Shown one piece after another: positions 40,786 through 48,907 of a stretch of 57,051 nucleotides of DNA. Made by a program: the position numbers and the translations under genes. Below the pieces are notes generated by a model that was given only the letters and a program-made list of their open reading frames with translations, did not search any database and was not told the origin of the DNA. This DNA comes from Sphingomonadaceae bacterium. GTDB taxonomy: Bacteria > Pseudomonadota > Alphaproteobacteria > Sphingomonadales > Sphingomonadaceae. Within the stretch, counting starts at the first letter, position 1. Each line of letters starts with the position of its first letter. Location: contig CANJQJ010000015.1 of assembly GCA_947476425.1 (NCBI GenBank), positions 1 through 57,051 on the forward strand, given 5' to 3'.

Positions 40786-41656
40786 CGCCACCCTGATAGC
40801 AGCCAATGAAATCGATCCGCGAGCCCTGGAACTTGCGCGCGAGGCGATTGCCGCGCGGGGCGCCGTTCCGACGTCATCGCGCTGGATCGAGGCCGGCCGG
40901 GCGGTCGATATCGGCTTTACCGGCGACGCGAAGGCGGTGCGCTCGGTTCTCGAAGGGCTGATCGCTGACACCGACATTGTCGTCCAGCCCGACGCCGGGC
41001 GTGCCAAGCGGCTGATGGTGGCTGACATGGATTCGACGATGATTACGATCGAGTGCATCGACGAACTCGCCGATTATGCCGGGATCAAGCCACAGATTGC
41101 CGAGATCACCGAAAGTGCGATGCGGGGGGAACTCGATTTCGAAGGCGCGCTCAATGCGCGCGTTGCGCTGCTCAAGGGGCTCGACGCGGGCGTGATCGAT
41201 CGTTGCTATGCCGAGCGGCTGCGGATCATGCCGGGCGCCAAGGCTTTGGTACGGACGATGAAAGCCAATGGCGCGCGTTGCGTGCTGGTCTCGGGCGGTT
41301 TCACTGTGTTCGCCGATCGCGTGGCGGCTGAGATCGGGTTTGATCGGGCGCTCTCGAATCGGCTGGAGATTGCCGATGGCGTGCTGGCAGGTACCGTGAC
41401 GATGCCGATCATCGGCGCGGCGGCCAAACGCGAGACCTTGCTGGCCGAAGCCGAGGCGCTTGGCATCGGTCTCGACCTCGCGCTGGCGGTAGGCGATGGC
41501 GCGAACGATATTCCGATGATCGAGATGGCGGGGCTGGGCGCTGCCTATCATGCCAAGCCGAAGACCGCGGCGGCGGCAGGCGCGCGGATCGATCATAACG
41601 ACCTGACCGCGCTGCTTTATGCGCAAGGCTATGCGAAGGCTGATTGGGTGGAATAG
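40778..41656 (+). CDS. serB: phosphoserine phosphatase
   Basis: HAD-family enzyme making serine from phosphoserine. GTG 40778 has AAGGAG six bases ahead; the longer frame from 40673 is antisense to miaA. 292 residues: N-terminal ACT-like part, HAD motif [15 protein letters not shown] (nucleophile Asp), [20 protein letters not shown], motif [14 protein letters not shown], and motif [23 protein letters not shown]. Confidence 0.95.
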   Translation: MFIATLIAANEIDPRALELAREAIAARGAVPTSSRWIEAGRAVDIGFTGDAKAVRSVLEGLIADTDIVVQPDAGRAKRLMVADMDSTMITIECIDELADYAGIKPQIAEITESAMRGELDFEGALNARVALLKGLDAGVIDRCYAERLRIMPGAKALVRTMKANGARCVLVSGGFTVFADRVAAEIGFDRALSNRLEIADGVLAGTVTMPIIGAAAKRETLLAEAEALGIGLDLALAVGDGANDIPMIEMAGLGAAYHAKPKTAAAAGARIDHNDLTALLYAQGYAKADWVE

Positions 41657-41719
41657 GGCGAGCCCAAGACTCCCGATGTCCCTGTCCTCACCCTTCATTC
41701 CCGTCGTGGCGATTCAAAT

Positions 41720-42484
41720 CTATTCGTACCGCGCCGCGAGCACGTCGAGCGCTGGCGCGAAGGTCATGTCGAGGTGGAGCGGGGTGACCGAGATATAGCC
41801 GTCGTCGATCGCTTCGAGATCGGTGGAGTGCGCGGGGGTGTGGAGGATGTGGCCGAGCGCGAACCAGTAATAGTCGAAGCCGCGAGGATCGGTGCGCTTG
41901 ATCACTTTCGAACGCCCATAATCGCGCAGACCCTGCGAGACGACGCGGATGCCCTTCACGTCTTGCGGCGCCACTGGAGGGAAGTTGATGTTGACGAGGG
42001 TGCGCGGCGCCCAAGGGGCATCGATCAGCGGGCGCAGCACCTTGTCGCCCCATGCTTCGGCGACATCCCACGGCGCATGATCGCCCATGCCTTCCATCTT
42101 GTAGACCTGGCTGAGCGCGATCGAGCGCACGCCTGCCAGCGCACCTTCCATGGCTGCGGAAACAGTACCTGAATAGGTGACGTCCTCGCCGAGATTGGCA
42201 CCGCGATTAACCCCGGAGAGGATGAGATCGGGCGGGCCGTCCTTCATCACCTCGTTGAGAGCCATCATCACCGAATCCGTTGGCGTGCCGGTGACCGCGA
42301 AGCGCTTTTCGCCCATCGGGAGCAATCGTACCGGCCGCGAAAGCGTGAGCGAATGGCCTGCTCCCGATTGCTCCTCGGATGGCGCGACGATGGTGATGTC
42401 GTCGGAGAGCCTGCGTGCGATCGTCTCCAGCACCTTGAGGCCGGGCGCGTGGATACCGTCGTCATTGGTCAACAGGATGCGCAT
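41720..42484 (-). CDS. surE: 5'/3'-nucleotidase SurE
   Basis: Nucleoside-monophosphate phosphatase of 254 residues with the metal-binding [51 protein letters not shown] and a conserved C-terminal core. Its ATG overlaps the serS stop by one base (TGATG), so the pair is translationally coupled; surE beside serS is common in Alphaproteobacteria. Confidence 0.96.
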   Translation of the reverse strand: MRILLTNDDGIHAPGLKVLETIARRLSDDITIVAPSEEQSGAGHSLTLSRPVRLLPMGEKRFAVTGTPTDSVMMALNEVMKDGPPDLILSGVNRGANLGEDVTYSGTVSAAMEGALAGVRSIALSQVYKMEGMGDHAPWDVAEAWGDKVLRPLIDAPWAPRTLVNINFPPVAPQDVKGIRVVSQGLRDYGRSKVIKRTDPRGFDYYWFALGHILHTPAHSTDLEAIDDGYISVTPLHLDMTFAPALDVLAARYE

Positions 42485-43761
42485 CAGGCTGGTCCGATCT
42501 TGTCCGCGCCGCCCATGTAGGGACGCAATGCGTCGGGGATGTGAATTGAACCATCGGCCTGCTGGTAGTTTTCGAGAATGGCGACCAGCGTGCGGCCGAC
42601 CGCGAGCCCCGAGCCATTGAGCGTGTGGACGAAGCGCGTGCCCTTTTCGCCGGTCGTGCGAAAGCGCGCCGCCATGCGGCGGGCCTGGAAATCGCCGCAG
42701 TTCGAGATGCTCGAAATCTCGCGATAGCGCTTCTGGCCGGGAAGCCAGACTTCGAGATCATAGGTCTTGCGGGCTGAAAATCCCATGTCGCCGGAACAGA
42801 GCAGCATCCGGCGAAAAGCCAGCCCCAGCTTGCGGAGGATCGCCTCGGCGCATTCGGTCATCCGCTCATGTTCGTCGGCCGAGGCCTCGGGCGTGGTGAT
42901 CGAGACCATCTCGACCTTGTCGAACTGATGCTGGCGGATCAGCCCGCGCGTATCGCGGCCGGCGGCGCCGGCCTCGGAGCGGAAGCAGGGGGTGAGCGCG
43001 GTGAAGCGCAGCGGCAGCTCTTCGCCGGACAGGATCTTCTCGCGGACGAGATTGGTGAGGCTGACTTCGGCGGTCGGGATCAGCCAGCGGCCATCGGTGG
43101 TGCGGAACAGGTCCTCGGCGAACTTGGGGAGCTGGCCGGTGCCGAACATCGCCTCGTCGCGCACGAGCAGCGGCGGTGCAATCTCGGTGAAGCCATGCTC
43201 GGTGGTCTGGACGTCGAGCATATACTGGCCGAGGGCGCGGTGAAGGCGCGCGACCGAGCCGCGCATTGCGACGAAACGGGCGCCGGAGATCGCGGCGGCG
43301 CTTTCGAAATCGAGGCCAAGGGGGCCGCCGATATCGTCATGCTCGCGCGCTTCGAAATCGAATTCCGGGATCGTGCCATCATAGTGGACGACAGCGTTGC
43401 TGTCCTCGTCGGCGCCCTCGGGCACTTCGGGGGCCGGCAGGTTGGGAAGCGCGGCCAGGGCCTCGTCAAGCGCGGCATCGGCGGCGCGCTGCTCGGCTTC
43501 AAGCAAGGGCATGCGTTGCTTGAAACTCGCGACCTCCTGCTTCTTCGCTTCGGCTTCCTCCTTCTTGCCGGCGCCCATCAGGGCACCGATCGCCTTGGCG
43601 ACGAGGTTAGCGGAGGATTGCGCCGCCTGAAGCTCAGTGGCGATGCTGCGGCGCGTTTCATCGAGCGCAAGAAGGTGGGCGGAAAGGGGTTCCATGCCCC
43701 GGCGAGCGAGGCCCGCGTCGAAGGCTTCCGGTTCATCGCGGATCAATCGGATATCGTGCAT
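42484..43761 (-). CDS. serS: seryl-tRNA synthetase
   Basis: Class II synthetase, 425 residues from ATG 43761 ([20 protein letters not shown]); the frame extends to 43929 but this is the family start. N-terminal tRNA-binding coiled coil (about 25-100), then the catalytic core with [14 protein letters not shown]-like motif 1 region, motif 2 [15 protein letters not shown] and motif 3 near [19 protein letters not shown]. Upstream of surE. Confidence 0.97.
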   Translation of the reverse strand: MHDIRLIRDEPEAFDAGLARRGMEPLSAHLLALDETRRSIATELQAAQSSANLVAKAIGALMGAGKKEEAEAKKQEVASFKQRMPLLEAEQRAADAALDEALAALPNLPAPEVPEGADEDSNAVVHYDGTIPEFDFEAREHDDIGGPLGLDFESAAAISGARFVAMRGSVARLHRALGQYMLDVQTTEHGFTEIAPPLLVRDEAMFGTGQLPKFAEDLFRTTDGRWLIPTAEVSLTNLVREKILSGEELPLRFTALTPCFRSEAGAAGRDTRGLIRQHQFDKVEMVSITTPEASADEHERMTECAEAILRKLGLAFRRMLLCSGDMGFSARKTYDLEVWLPGQKRYREISSISNCGDFQARRMAARFRTTGEKGTRFVHTLNGSGLAVGRTLVAILENYQQADGSIHIPDALRPYMGGADKIGPA

Positions 43762-43943
43762 GGAGGCGGCTATGCAGGGGCCGCGCCTGCTCTGCAACCG
43801 CTTTGAGGGTTCAAGCATTGATAGCGATAGGCTCGACTCGTCGCTTTTCAAAACCGTAGCAACGGGTCTCGCTTGAACTGGAATGGCCTGCGACGCACCT
43901 GCGAGGGGGTTGTCAATAACAGGGGCCAATAAGGAGAGTGTTT

Positions 43944-44501
43944 GTGAATATCGGAAAATCTCTGTTCGGGCTCTCGCTGGCCGCGCTTATGGCGACAGCA
44001 GCAACCGCGGCAGCTCCTGCGGTCAAGGCAGGTGCTCCCGTGTTCGATCCCGCCGGCGGCACCGTCGGCACGGTCGAATCAGTCCAAGGCGACGTTGCCA
44101 CTGTTTCGACCGGGACTGCCAAGGCCGGCCTGGGAATTTCATCTTTCACGACCGGACCCAAGGGGCTGGTGATCGGGATGACCCGTGCTCAGCTTGAAAC
44201 GGCGGCCGCCGATGCGAGTGCCAAGGCCGCAGCCGAACTGAAGGCGCTGCTTACGCCCGGCGCGACGGTCTATGGATCCGACGGCACCGTCGCGGCAACG
44301 GTGGATTCCGCCGATGCCCAATTCGCAACCGTGAACGTGGGTGCCATGAAGGCCAAGCTTCCGCTTAATGCTTTTACCAAGGGCGCCCAGGGCGTTACGA
44401 TCGGCATAACATCTGCGGCACTGAAGGCGGCGGTGGACTCGCAGGCTTCTGCGCAAGCAACTCCAGCCGCGCCTGCCGGGAACGCTGCGAAACCCAGATA
44501 G
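43944..44501 (+). CDS. secreted protein with two tandem PRC-barrel-like repeats
   Basis: About 185 residues. AAGGAG lies seven bases before GTG 43944, better placed than GTG 43938. Signal peptide [20 protein letters not shown] ends near TAA. The mature protein holds two repeats of about 65 residues: [20 protein letters not shown] to [20 protein letters not shown], then [20 protein letters not shown] to [20 protein letters not shown], with an Ala-rich helix between. Each resembles the strand pattern of a small beta-barrel. Function unknown. A strong hairpin follows the stop. Confidence 0.8.
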   Translation: MNIGKSLFGLSLAALMATAATAAAPAVKAGAPVFDPAGGTVGTVESVQGDVATVSTGTAKAGLGISSFTTGPKGLVIGMTRAQLETAAADASAKAAAELKALLTPGATVYGSDGTVAATVDSADAQFATVNVGAMKAKLPLNAFTKGAQGVTIGITSAALKAAVDSQASAQATPAAPAGNAAKPR

Positions 44502-44517
44502 GCCTTAGCCAGGGTTA

Positions 44518-44556
44518 AATAGCCACTGCTCCCGAACCGCGGGAGTGGTGGCTATT
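44518..44556. terminator. strong bidirectional hairpin
   Basis: A 17-bp stem with two G-T wobbles (AATAGCCAC..CTCCCG against CGGGAG..GTGGCTATT) between the convergent secreted-repeat and PEP-CTERM-like genes. The stem contains the stop codon of the latter. Confidence 0.75.
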
Positions 44557-45565
44557 GTTGCGAACTGGTCTTGCGGCCGACGCGGGAACGGGCGACCAGC
44601 GCTGCGGCGCCGGCGCCGAAGAGCAGGATCATCGGCGGGGCCGGCACGTCGTGGCCACCGCTCGATGACGAGCTTGCACCGCCGCTCGAGCCGTTGCCGC
44701 TACTTGAACTGTGGCCCCCACTTGAGCTGTGACCGCCGCTAGACGAATGGCCACCGCTGGAGGAATGGCCACCGCTGGACGTCGACGAGGTTGAGGTGCT
44801 CGAACCGGTCGAGCCTCCAGTTGATGTCGACGTTGAGCTGGAAACGCCGCTCGACGTGCTCGTCGAACTGCTCGTTGATGACGAGACGCCGCTGGAGGTG
44901 CTCGTCGAGCTGCTCGTTGATGACGAAACGCCGCTGGATGTGCTTGTAGAGCTGGCAACGCCGCTCGATGTGCTCGTCGACGAACTTGAACCGCCAGTCG
45001 AGGTGCTGGTGCTCGAGCCGCCCGTGGACGTCGATGAGGAAGTGCTGGAGGCACCACTGGACGTCGACGTGCTGGATGCGCCGCTGGAGGTGGACGTGCT
45101 CGATGCGCCGCTCGACGTCGAAGTGCTGGATGCACCCGAGGAGGTGCTTGACCCTCCGCTCGAGGTGGACGTCGAGCCGCCGCTGGAAATGATGATCGTG
45201 CCGCCCGAGCCGCCGCCGCCGGCCCAGAAGCCGCCGCCAGAGAAGCCGCCCCAGCCACCGCCGCCGCCGCCTGATCCACCGATCATTCCGCCGCCGCCGC
45301 TGCTGCCCCCCATCGGGCCACCGGGATAGCCGGCATATTCGGCAACGGCCGGCGCGCTTGAGACCGTCACCACGCTGGGCGCGCAACTTGACGTGGTGGT
45401 AGTCACCACCTTGCGAACTCGCTGGGTCGCTATCGAGCGGATCTTCGGTGCGGCATAGGCACGAGGATGGGCAATTCGCGGTGCAACGTGAACCGCGCCA
45501 GCGCCGATCACGGCGCCACCGCATGCACATGCGCATAATTTCGCCAGGGCCATCCGTACAGACAT
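44552..45565 (-). CDS. Ser/Thr/Gly-rich secreted protein with PEP-CTERM-like sorting signal
   Basis: 337 residues. The N-terminus is signal-like (LCACACGGAVIGAGAVHVAP), followed by a Val/Thr-rich segment and a Gly-rich block around residues 80-125. Residues about 128-300 are almost only Ser, Thr and Gly in short repeats (SSTSTSSGA, SSGVSSSTSS, four GGHSSS units). The end is VPAPPMILLFGAGAAAL then an Arg/Lys tail, the tripartite PEP-CTERM sorting form, probably processed by an exosortase. A Ser/Thr-rich stalk fits an O-glycosylated surface or matrix protein. Transcribed from an AT-rich upstream region. Confidence 0.75.
   Translation of the reverse strand: MSVRMALAKLCACACGGAVIGAGAVHVAPRIAHPRAYAAPKIRSIATQRVRKVVTTTTSSCAPSVVTVSSAPAVAEYAGYPGGPMGGSSGGGGMIGGSGGGGGGWGGFSGGGFWAGGGGSGGTIIISSGGSTSTSSGGSSTSSGASSTSTSSGASSTSTSSGASSTSTSSGASSTSSSTSTGGSSTSTSTGGSSSSTSTSSGVASSTSTSSGVSSSTSSSTSTSSGVSSSTSSSTSTSSGVSSSTSTSTGGSTGSSTSTSSTSSGGHSSSGGHSSSGGHSSSGGHSSSSGNGSSGGASSSSSGGHDVPAPPMILLFGAGAAALVARSRVGRKTSSQQ
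44700..45190. repeat. tandem DNA repeats coding the Ser/Thr/Gly stalk
   Basis: Imperfect short tandem repeats throughout; the clearest are two 42-bp units at 44844-44885 and 44886-44927, and 18-bp units coding GGHSSS around 44716-44779. Such an array can expand or contract by slippage. Confidence 0.8.
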
Positions 45566-45986
45566 GAGCTTTACTCTTTATCCCACTTTGTGCCCGCCAA
45601 GCAGCTCTGCGATCAGAGGAGCGATCCGGGCAATGATGTACTCATGCAAGAAAGCATTATAATCTCAAGAGCATTAACTATAATAGCGACAATGACATAG
45701 AAACTATTCATGAATATTGGTCTATATAGAAAGTTAATGTATCGGTTTAGAGCGATGTAGAATGTATTAGTTATCGTTATTGGTTTATATCGATGGTTAA
45801 TTTTTTAAGTAACTTCCGCAACGAAATTGGCGTTCGCTTCCGAGTCGCCCGTTCATCAGGTTTCAACCAAGGATTGCGTAAGGCATTGCCGCCACGCTTG
45901 TGCGCCCGGGGCGTGCTGGCTATTAGGCGGCGCGTGAACGAGAGCGTCGAACGGTCCGGTACCGTATAATTGGAGGCGTGAACATT
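45566..45986. promoter_or_regulatory. AT-rich regulatory gap between the PEP-CTERM-like gene and dksA
   Basis: About 45650-45815 is markedly AT-rich against a GC-rich genome, with runs such as TTAACTATAATAG and GTCTATATAGA. Two 14-bp direct repeats, GGTTTAgAgCGATG (45744-45757) and GGTTTAtAtCGATG (45782-45795), lie 38 bp apart. A TATAAT at 45965-45970 directly precedes the dksA Shine-Dalgarno. No gene seen. AT-rich DNA of this kind is what MucR-type silencers bind; that link is inference. Confidence 0.5.
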
Positions 45987-46448
45987 ATGGCGACGGCGTT
46001 AAACGGGGTTTCTGGAGCTGGCGAGGAGCCACCCCTGTTCGAGACCGCTGACGGCTATCGACCGTCGTCCGACGAACCTTTCATGAATTTGCGACAGCTT
46101 GAATATTTTCGACTGAAGCTGCTCGCGTGGAAAAGCTCGATCCTCCGCGAATCGGAAGGTACGCTGGCGCACCTCCAGAGCGAATCGCTTCGTGAGCCCG
46201 ACATTACGGACCGGGCTTCGAGCGAGACCGATTTCTCGATCGAACTTCGCACCCGCGATCGTCAGCGCAAGCTGATCTCCAAGATCGATGCGGCGATGCG
46301 CCGGATCGACCAGGGCGAATATGGCTATTGCGAAGTGACTGGCGACCCGATTTCGCTGGCGCGGCTAGAGGCCCGCCCGATTGCGACGATGACCGTCGAA
46401 GCGCAGGAACGTCACGAGCGCCAGGAAAAGATTTCGCGCGACGAATAG
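45987..46448 (+). CDS. dksA: DksA/TraR-family RNA polymerase-binding protein (zinc-free type)
   Basis: 153 residues. GGAGG at 45972-45976 favours ATG 45987 over the GTG at 45978. Central coiled-coil hairpin with the acidic tip (DITDRASSETDFSIELRTRD) that enters the polymerase secondary channel, then YGYCEVTGDPISLARLEARP and IATMTVEAQERHERQEK. Only the first of four zinc-ligand Cys remains (CEVT instead of CxxC; second pair lost), as in some alphaproteobacterial DksA proteins. Works with ppGpp in the stringent response. Confidence 0.92.
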   Translation: MATALNGVSGAGEEPPLFETADGYRPSSDEPFMNLRQLEYFRLKLLAWKSSILRESEGTLAHLQSESLREPDITDRASSETDFSIELRTRDRQRKLISKIDAAMRRIDQGEYGYCEVTGDPISLARLEARPIATMTVEAQERHERQEKISRDE

Positions 46449-46483
46449 CGTCTGGCTATTCGAGCCCCCAGGAGGACGTTGTC

Positions 46484-46804
46484 ATGTCCGGCACATCCGA
46501 CTCCCTGACTCCACGAAGCAGCGAACGTGAAAGCGTGTTCCTGCTGGCGAACGTGTCTGCGCGCGACGGCACGGTTTCCGGGGTGTTCCGCATTCGCAAC
46601 ATCTCGCGGGAAGGGGTCATGGCGGAAGGGGCAGTCAGTTTTCGGCTGGGATGCGAGGTCAATGTCGACCTTCGAAATATAGGGATTGTCGAAGGCGAGA
46701 TTGCCTGGACGGACAGCGACCGGTTCGGGGTGCATTTCGATCGCGCCATAGATCCGCACGCGACTCGCCGTGTGATCGGAACCGGGAAGCAAGGCTCCCG
46801 ATAA
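46484..46804 (+). CDS. PilZ domain protein
   Basis: 106 residues from ATG 46484, behind AGGAGGA. Single PilZ-like barrel: ERESVFLLANVSARDGTVSG, then VFRIRNISREGVMAEG holding the N-x-S-x-x-G motif, and ending with SDRFGVHFDRAID. The basic RxxxR element is not obvious, so c-di-GMP binding is not assured. Starts 36 bp after dksA, perhaps in the same unit. Confidence 0.8.
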   Translation: MSGTSDSLTPRSSERESVFLLANVSARDGTVSGVFRIRNISREGVMAEGAVSFRLGCEVNVDLRNIGIVEGEIAWTDSDRFGVHFDRAIDPHATRRVIGTGKQGSR

Positions 46805-46882
46805 GCCTGGCCGATTGCGAAGCTATCGCTAGTCGCCAGGTGCGTGGGGAGGCAAGGCTGCCCTCGCCCCCCGACGATATCT

Positions 46883-47041
46883 TCAATGTGGTTGGGAGAT
46901 TTCTTCCTTGAGCCGCAGCTTTCGCTTTTTCAATTCGGCAATCAGGATTGTGTCCGGGTTAGGACGTCGCGTTTCCGTCGCGATTTGATTTTCAAGGCCG
47001 GCATGCTTTGCCATTAACGCGGTGTTGTGGCCGTTCTCCAT
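46883..47041 (-). CDS. YdcH-like (DUF465) small protein
   Basis: 52 residues from ATG 47041, with AAGGAG eight bases ahead. A two-helix DUF465 protein: LMAKHAGLENQIATETRRPN, then ILIAELKKRKLRLKEEIS. It faces a paralogue 180 bp away with the same LKKRKLRL signature. Function unknown; the family forms short antiparallel coiled coils. Confidence 0.82.
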   Translation of the reverse strand: MENGHNTALMAKHAGLENQIATETRRPNPDTILIAELKKRKLRLKEEISQPH

Positions 47042-47224
47042 AATCGACGTCTCCTTCCGTTTCCGAATGGACTTAAGAGTAGAGCATGGAAGATGCGCCA
47101 TGTCTCGTGAAAATTCCGTGATTGCGATGGGCTGTCGGCGGGTTCACGATGGTTGGAGTGAATCGGTTAAGACATGGCTTTTGGTTGGCCGTGGCGCGGG
47201 TTGGCGTAAAGGAGGATCGACAGG

Positions 47225-47422
47225 ATGGAGATCGAAGATATTGCCCGGCGAATCTATATTCTTCGCCAGGAACATCGCGATCTCGACGCCGCAATCGATG
47301 CGCTCTTGACGGGCACTGGCCGTGACCAGCTGCAGATTGCGCGACTGAAGAAGCGGAAACTAAGGCTGCGCGACGAGATTTCGATGCTTGAGGATCAATT
47401 GATCCCCGACATCATCGCCTGA
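47225..47422 (+). CDS. YdcH-like (DUF465) small protein, second copy
   Basis: 65 residues: IARRIYILRQEHRDLDAAID then IARLKKRKLRLRDEISMLED. AAAGGAGGATCGACAGG precedes ATG 47225. A divergent paralogue of the gene at 46883-47041. A CCATCCCCGC/GCGGGGATGG hairpin follows its stop. Confidence 0.87.
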   Translation: MEIEDIARRIYILRQEHRDLDAAIDALLTGTGRDQLQIARLKKRKLRLRDEISMLEDQLIPDIIA

Positions 47423-47440
47423 GTCGCGTCAAAGCAAGGG

Positions 47441-47464
47441 CCATCCCCGCAGGAGCGGGGATGG
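47441..47464. terminator. bidirectional hairpin of the REP-like family
   Basis: CCATCCCCGC-AGGA-GCGGGGATGG, a perfect 10-bp stem between convergent ydcH-like and hsp20 genes. Confidence 0.65.
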
Positions 47465-47473
47465 CGGGAAGAA

Positions 47474-47938
47474 TCAGGCTGCCTCGACGGAATGTTCGAT
47501 CGCGGGGCTGCCCGCATTATCGTCGATTACGACGCGACGAGGCTTCTTGTGCTCGGGAATTTCGCGCACGAGATCGATGTTGAGAAGGCCGTCCTGATAG
47601 CCGGCATTGACCACCTTGATGGTATCGGCGAGCTGGAAACGCCGCTCGAAGGCGCGCTTGGCAATGCCGCGGTGGAGGAACTGGCGTTCGGTTTCCGGCG
47701 GCTGCTCGGCGGTGCGACCGACCACGGTCAGCACATTATCCTGCACCATGATATCGAGTTCGTCCCGGCTGAAGCCAGCGACCGCCATCGCGATCCGGTA
47801 GCCATTCTCGGACAGCTTCTCGATATTATAGGGTGGGTAGCTCTCGCCTTCACCCCGGTTCGCCAGATCAGCGATACGATTGAGATTCTCGAATCCGATC
47901 GTGGATCGAAGCAGGGGAGAAAAATCAAAACTGCGCAT
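47474..47938 (-). CDS. small heat-shock protein, Hsp20/IbpA family
   Basis: ATP-independent holdase chaperone of 154 residues from ATG 47938 (MRSFDFSPLLRSTIGFENLN); the frame is open to 48151 but that part is the 5' UTR. The alpha-crystallin core runs from YPPYNIEKLSENGYRIAMAV to the second half with GIAKRAFERRFQLADTIKV and GLLNIDLVREIPE. It is preceded by a RpoH-type promoter and a ROSE-like RNA thermometer. Confidence 0.93.
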   Translation of the reverse strand: MRSFDFSPLLRSTIGFENLNRIADLANRGEGESYPPYNIEKLSENGYRIAMAVAGFSRDELDIMVQDNVLTVVGRTAEQPPETERQFLHRGIAKRAFERRFQLADTIKVVNAGYQDGLLNIDLVREIPEHKKPRRVVIDDNAGSPAIEHSVEAA

Positions 47939-48030
47939 GTCCAAAATCCTTTCCAACAAGCGATTACGAACCAATGGCCGGCGGATATCCGCCCGGCCCT
48001 GAAAGGCGTTCCCGGAACGGCGAACGCCTC
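47939..48030 (-). promoter_or_regulatory. ROSE-like RNA thermometer in the hsp20 5' UTR
   Basis: The predicted 5' UTR of about 92 nt folds into consecutive hairpins: GGCGTTC/GGAACGCC, CCGGGCGGAT/ATCCGCCGG, and a last weak one at 47945-47965 in which TCGCT (the ROSE UYGCU motif) opposes AAAGGA, the Shine-Dalgarno. ROSE elements of alphaproteobacterial small heat-shock genes use exactly this pairing, including a G-G pair, to block translation at low temperature. Confidence 0.65.
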
Positions 48031-48037
48031 GACCGCG

Positions 48038-48065
48038 AGATAGTAAGGGCTCTGCACAGTTCAAG
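48038..48065 (-). promoter_or_regulatory. RpoH (sigma-32)-type promoter of hsp20
   Basis: On the minus strand CTTGAA (complement of 48060-48065) and CTATCT (complement of 48038-48043) are spaced as in the alphaproteobacterial RpoH consensus (CTTG-N17/18-CYTATNT-like). Start site near 48030. Confidence 0.6.
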
Positions 48066-48160
48066 ATTTGCTGGATCATTTTGATACAATCGGGGGCGCA
48101 TTGGGGGTTTACCTTCTTTCGCCATTCCCACCGACCAGCGCTTTGTGGCAACGATCGTTC

Positions 48161-48637
48161 ATGAGCGTCGGATTCCTTGGCCTTGCTTCGATCGAAAGCG
48201 AACTGACGCCCCGGCTGGTATCGGGTCTGTATGTGGAAGCGATGGTGCTTGCCGATGAAGTCCGTGCCTATTTCGATGAGCAGGGCCGCGGGGATCGCGA
48301 AGGCATGTCACCGCTCGAGCGGGTGTCGCTCTCTTGCGAATCGATCAAGGTGACGACTCGGCTGATGCACATCATCGCCTGGTTGCTGACGAGGCGAGCG
48401 GTGCAGGCCGGCGAGATCAGCCAGGAAGAGTCCATCAATCCTGATCGACGGCTGGGAGAAGCGGCTGACAGCGAGGCGATCGCGCTCGATAGACTGCCAA
48501 TACGAGCACGGAGCCTGATTTCCGCGAGTCTCGACCTGTATCAGCGGGTGGCGCGACTGGATGCCGGGCTTGTCCCGCATCAGCACATGATCAGCCCCGC
48601 GCGGAGCCTCTTCAGCAGGCTGGAAGCGGCCTTCTAG
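48161..48637 (+). CDS. DUF1465 family protein
   Basis: 158 residues from ATG 48161 (MSVGFLGLASIESELTPRLV); the frame is open from TTG 48068 but the extra part overlaps the hsp20 promoter. All-helical, with LYVEAMVLADEVRAYFDEQG, VSLSCESIKVTTRLMHIIAW and SLISASLDLYQRVARLD, the features of alphaproteobacterial DUF1465 proteins of unknown function. No Shine-Dalgarno is obvious. Faces a REP-like palindrome downstream. Confidence 0.8.
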   Translation: MSVGFLGLASIESELTPRLVSGLYVEAMVLADEVRAYFDEQGRGDREGMSPLERVSLSCESIKVTTRLMHIIAWLLTRRAVQAGEISQEESINPDRRLGEAADSEAIALDRLPIRARSLISASLDLYQRVARLDAGLVPHQHMISPARSLFSRLEAAF

Positions 48638-48665
48638 GATCTTTCCAGATATGATGAAATTGAAT

Positions 48666-48744
48666 CGTCATCCCAGCGAAAGCCGGGATCTCTCTTCACT
48701 CGCTCTCGAAAGATAGTGAGATCCCAGCTTTCGCTGGGATGACG
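48666..48744. repeat. REP-like composite palindrome
   Basis: Perfect 18-bp inverted arms CGTCATCCCAGCGAAAGC (48666-48683) and GCTTTCGCTGGGATGACG (48727-48744), with an inner pair GGGATCTC/GAGATCCC. Between the DUF1465 and pgmG genes. Confidence 0.8.
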
Positions 48745-48907
48745 AAGGGCTGGCGGCATTTTGATCGCGCTTCGGCGGTTTTTTCACGGCAATTTGACGC
48801 CGCACATTGAAATTTGTCTGCACTTGCCCTGAAACTTACGCCTGATAACGAGTGTTTCAACATCCTGCTGCAAGGCAGGCCGAACCCCAGACCATGCGGA
48901 GCAAGCA

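Noticed and set aside
44700-45190. Short regular repeats resembling a CRISPR array
   Set aside because: The units are coding, imperfect and adjacent, with no unique spacers and no cas genes nearby.
44796-45329. Plus-strand frame of acidic repeats (VLVELLVDDETPL) opposite the Ser/Thr-rich gene
   Set aside because: Its regularity comes from the tandem DNA repeats of the opposite strand; no ribosome binding site, and it ends in poly-Pro.
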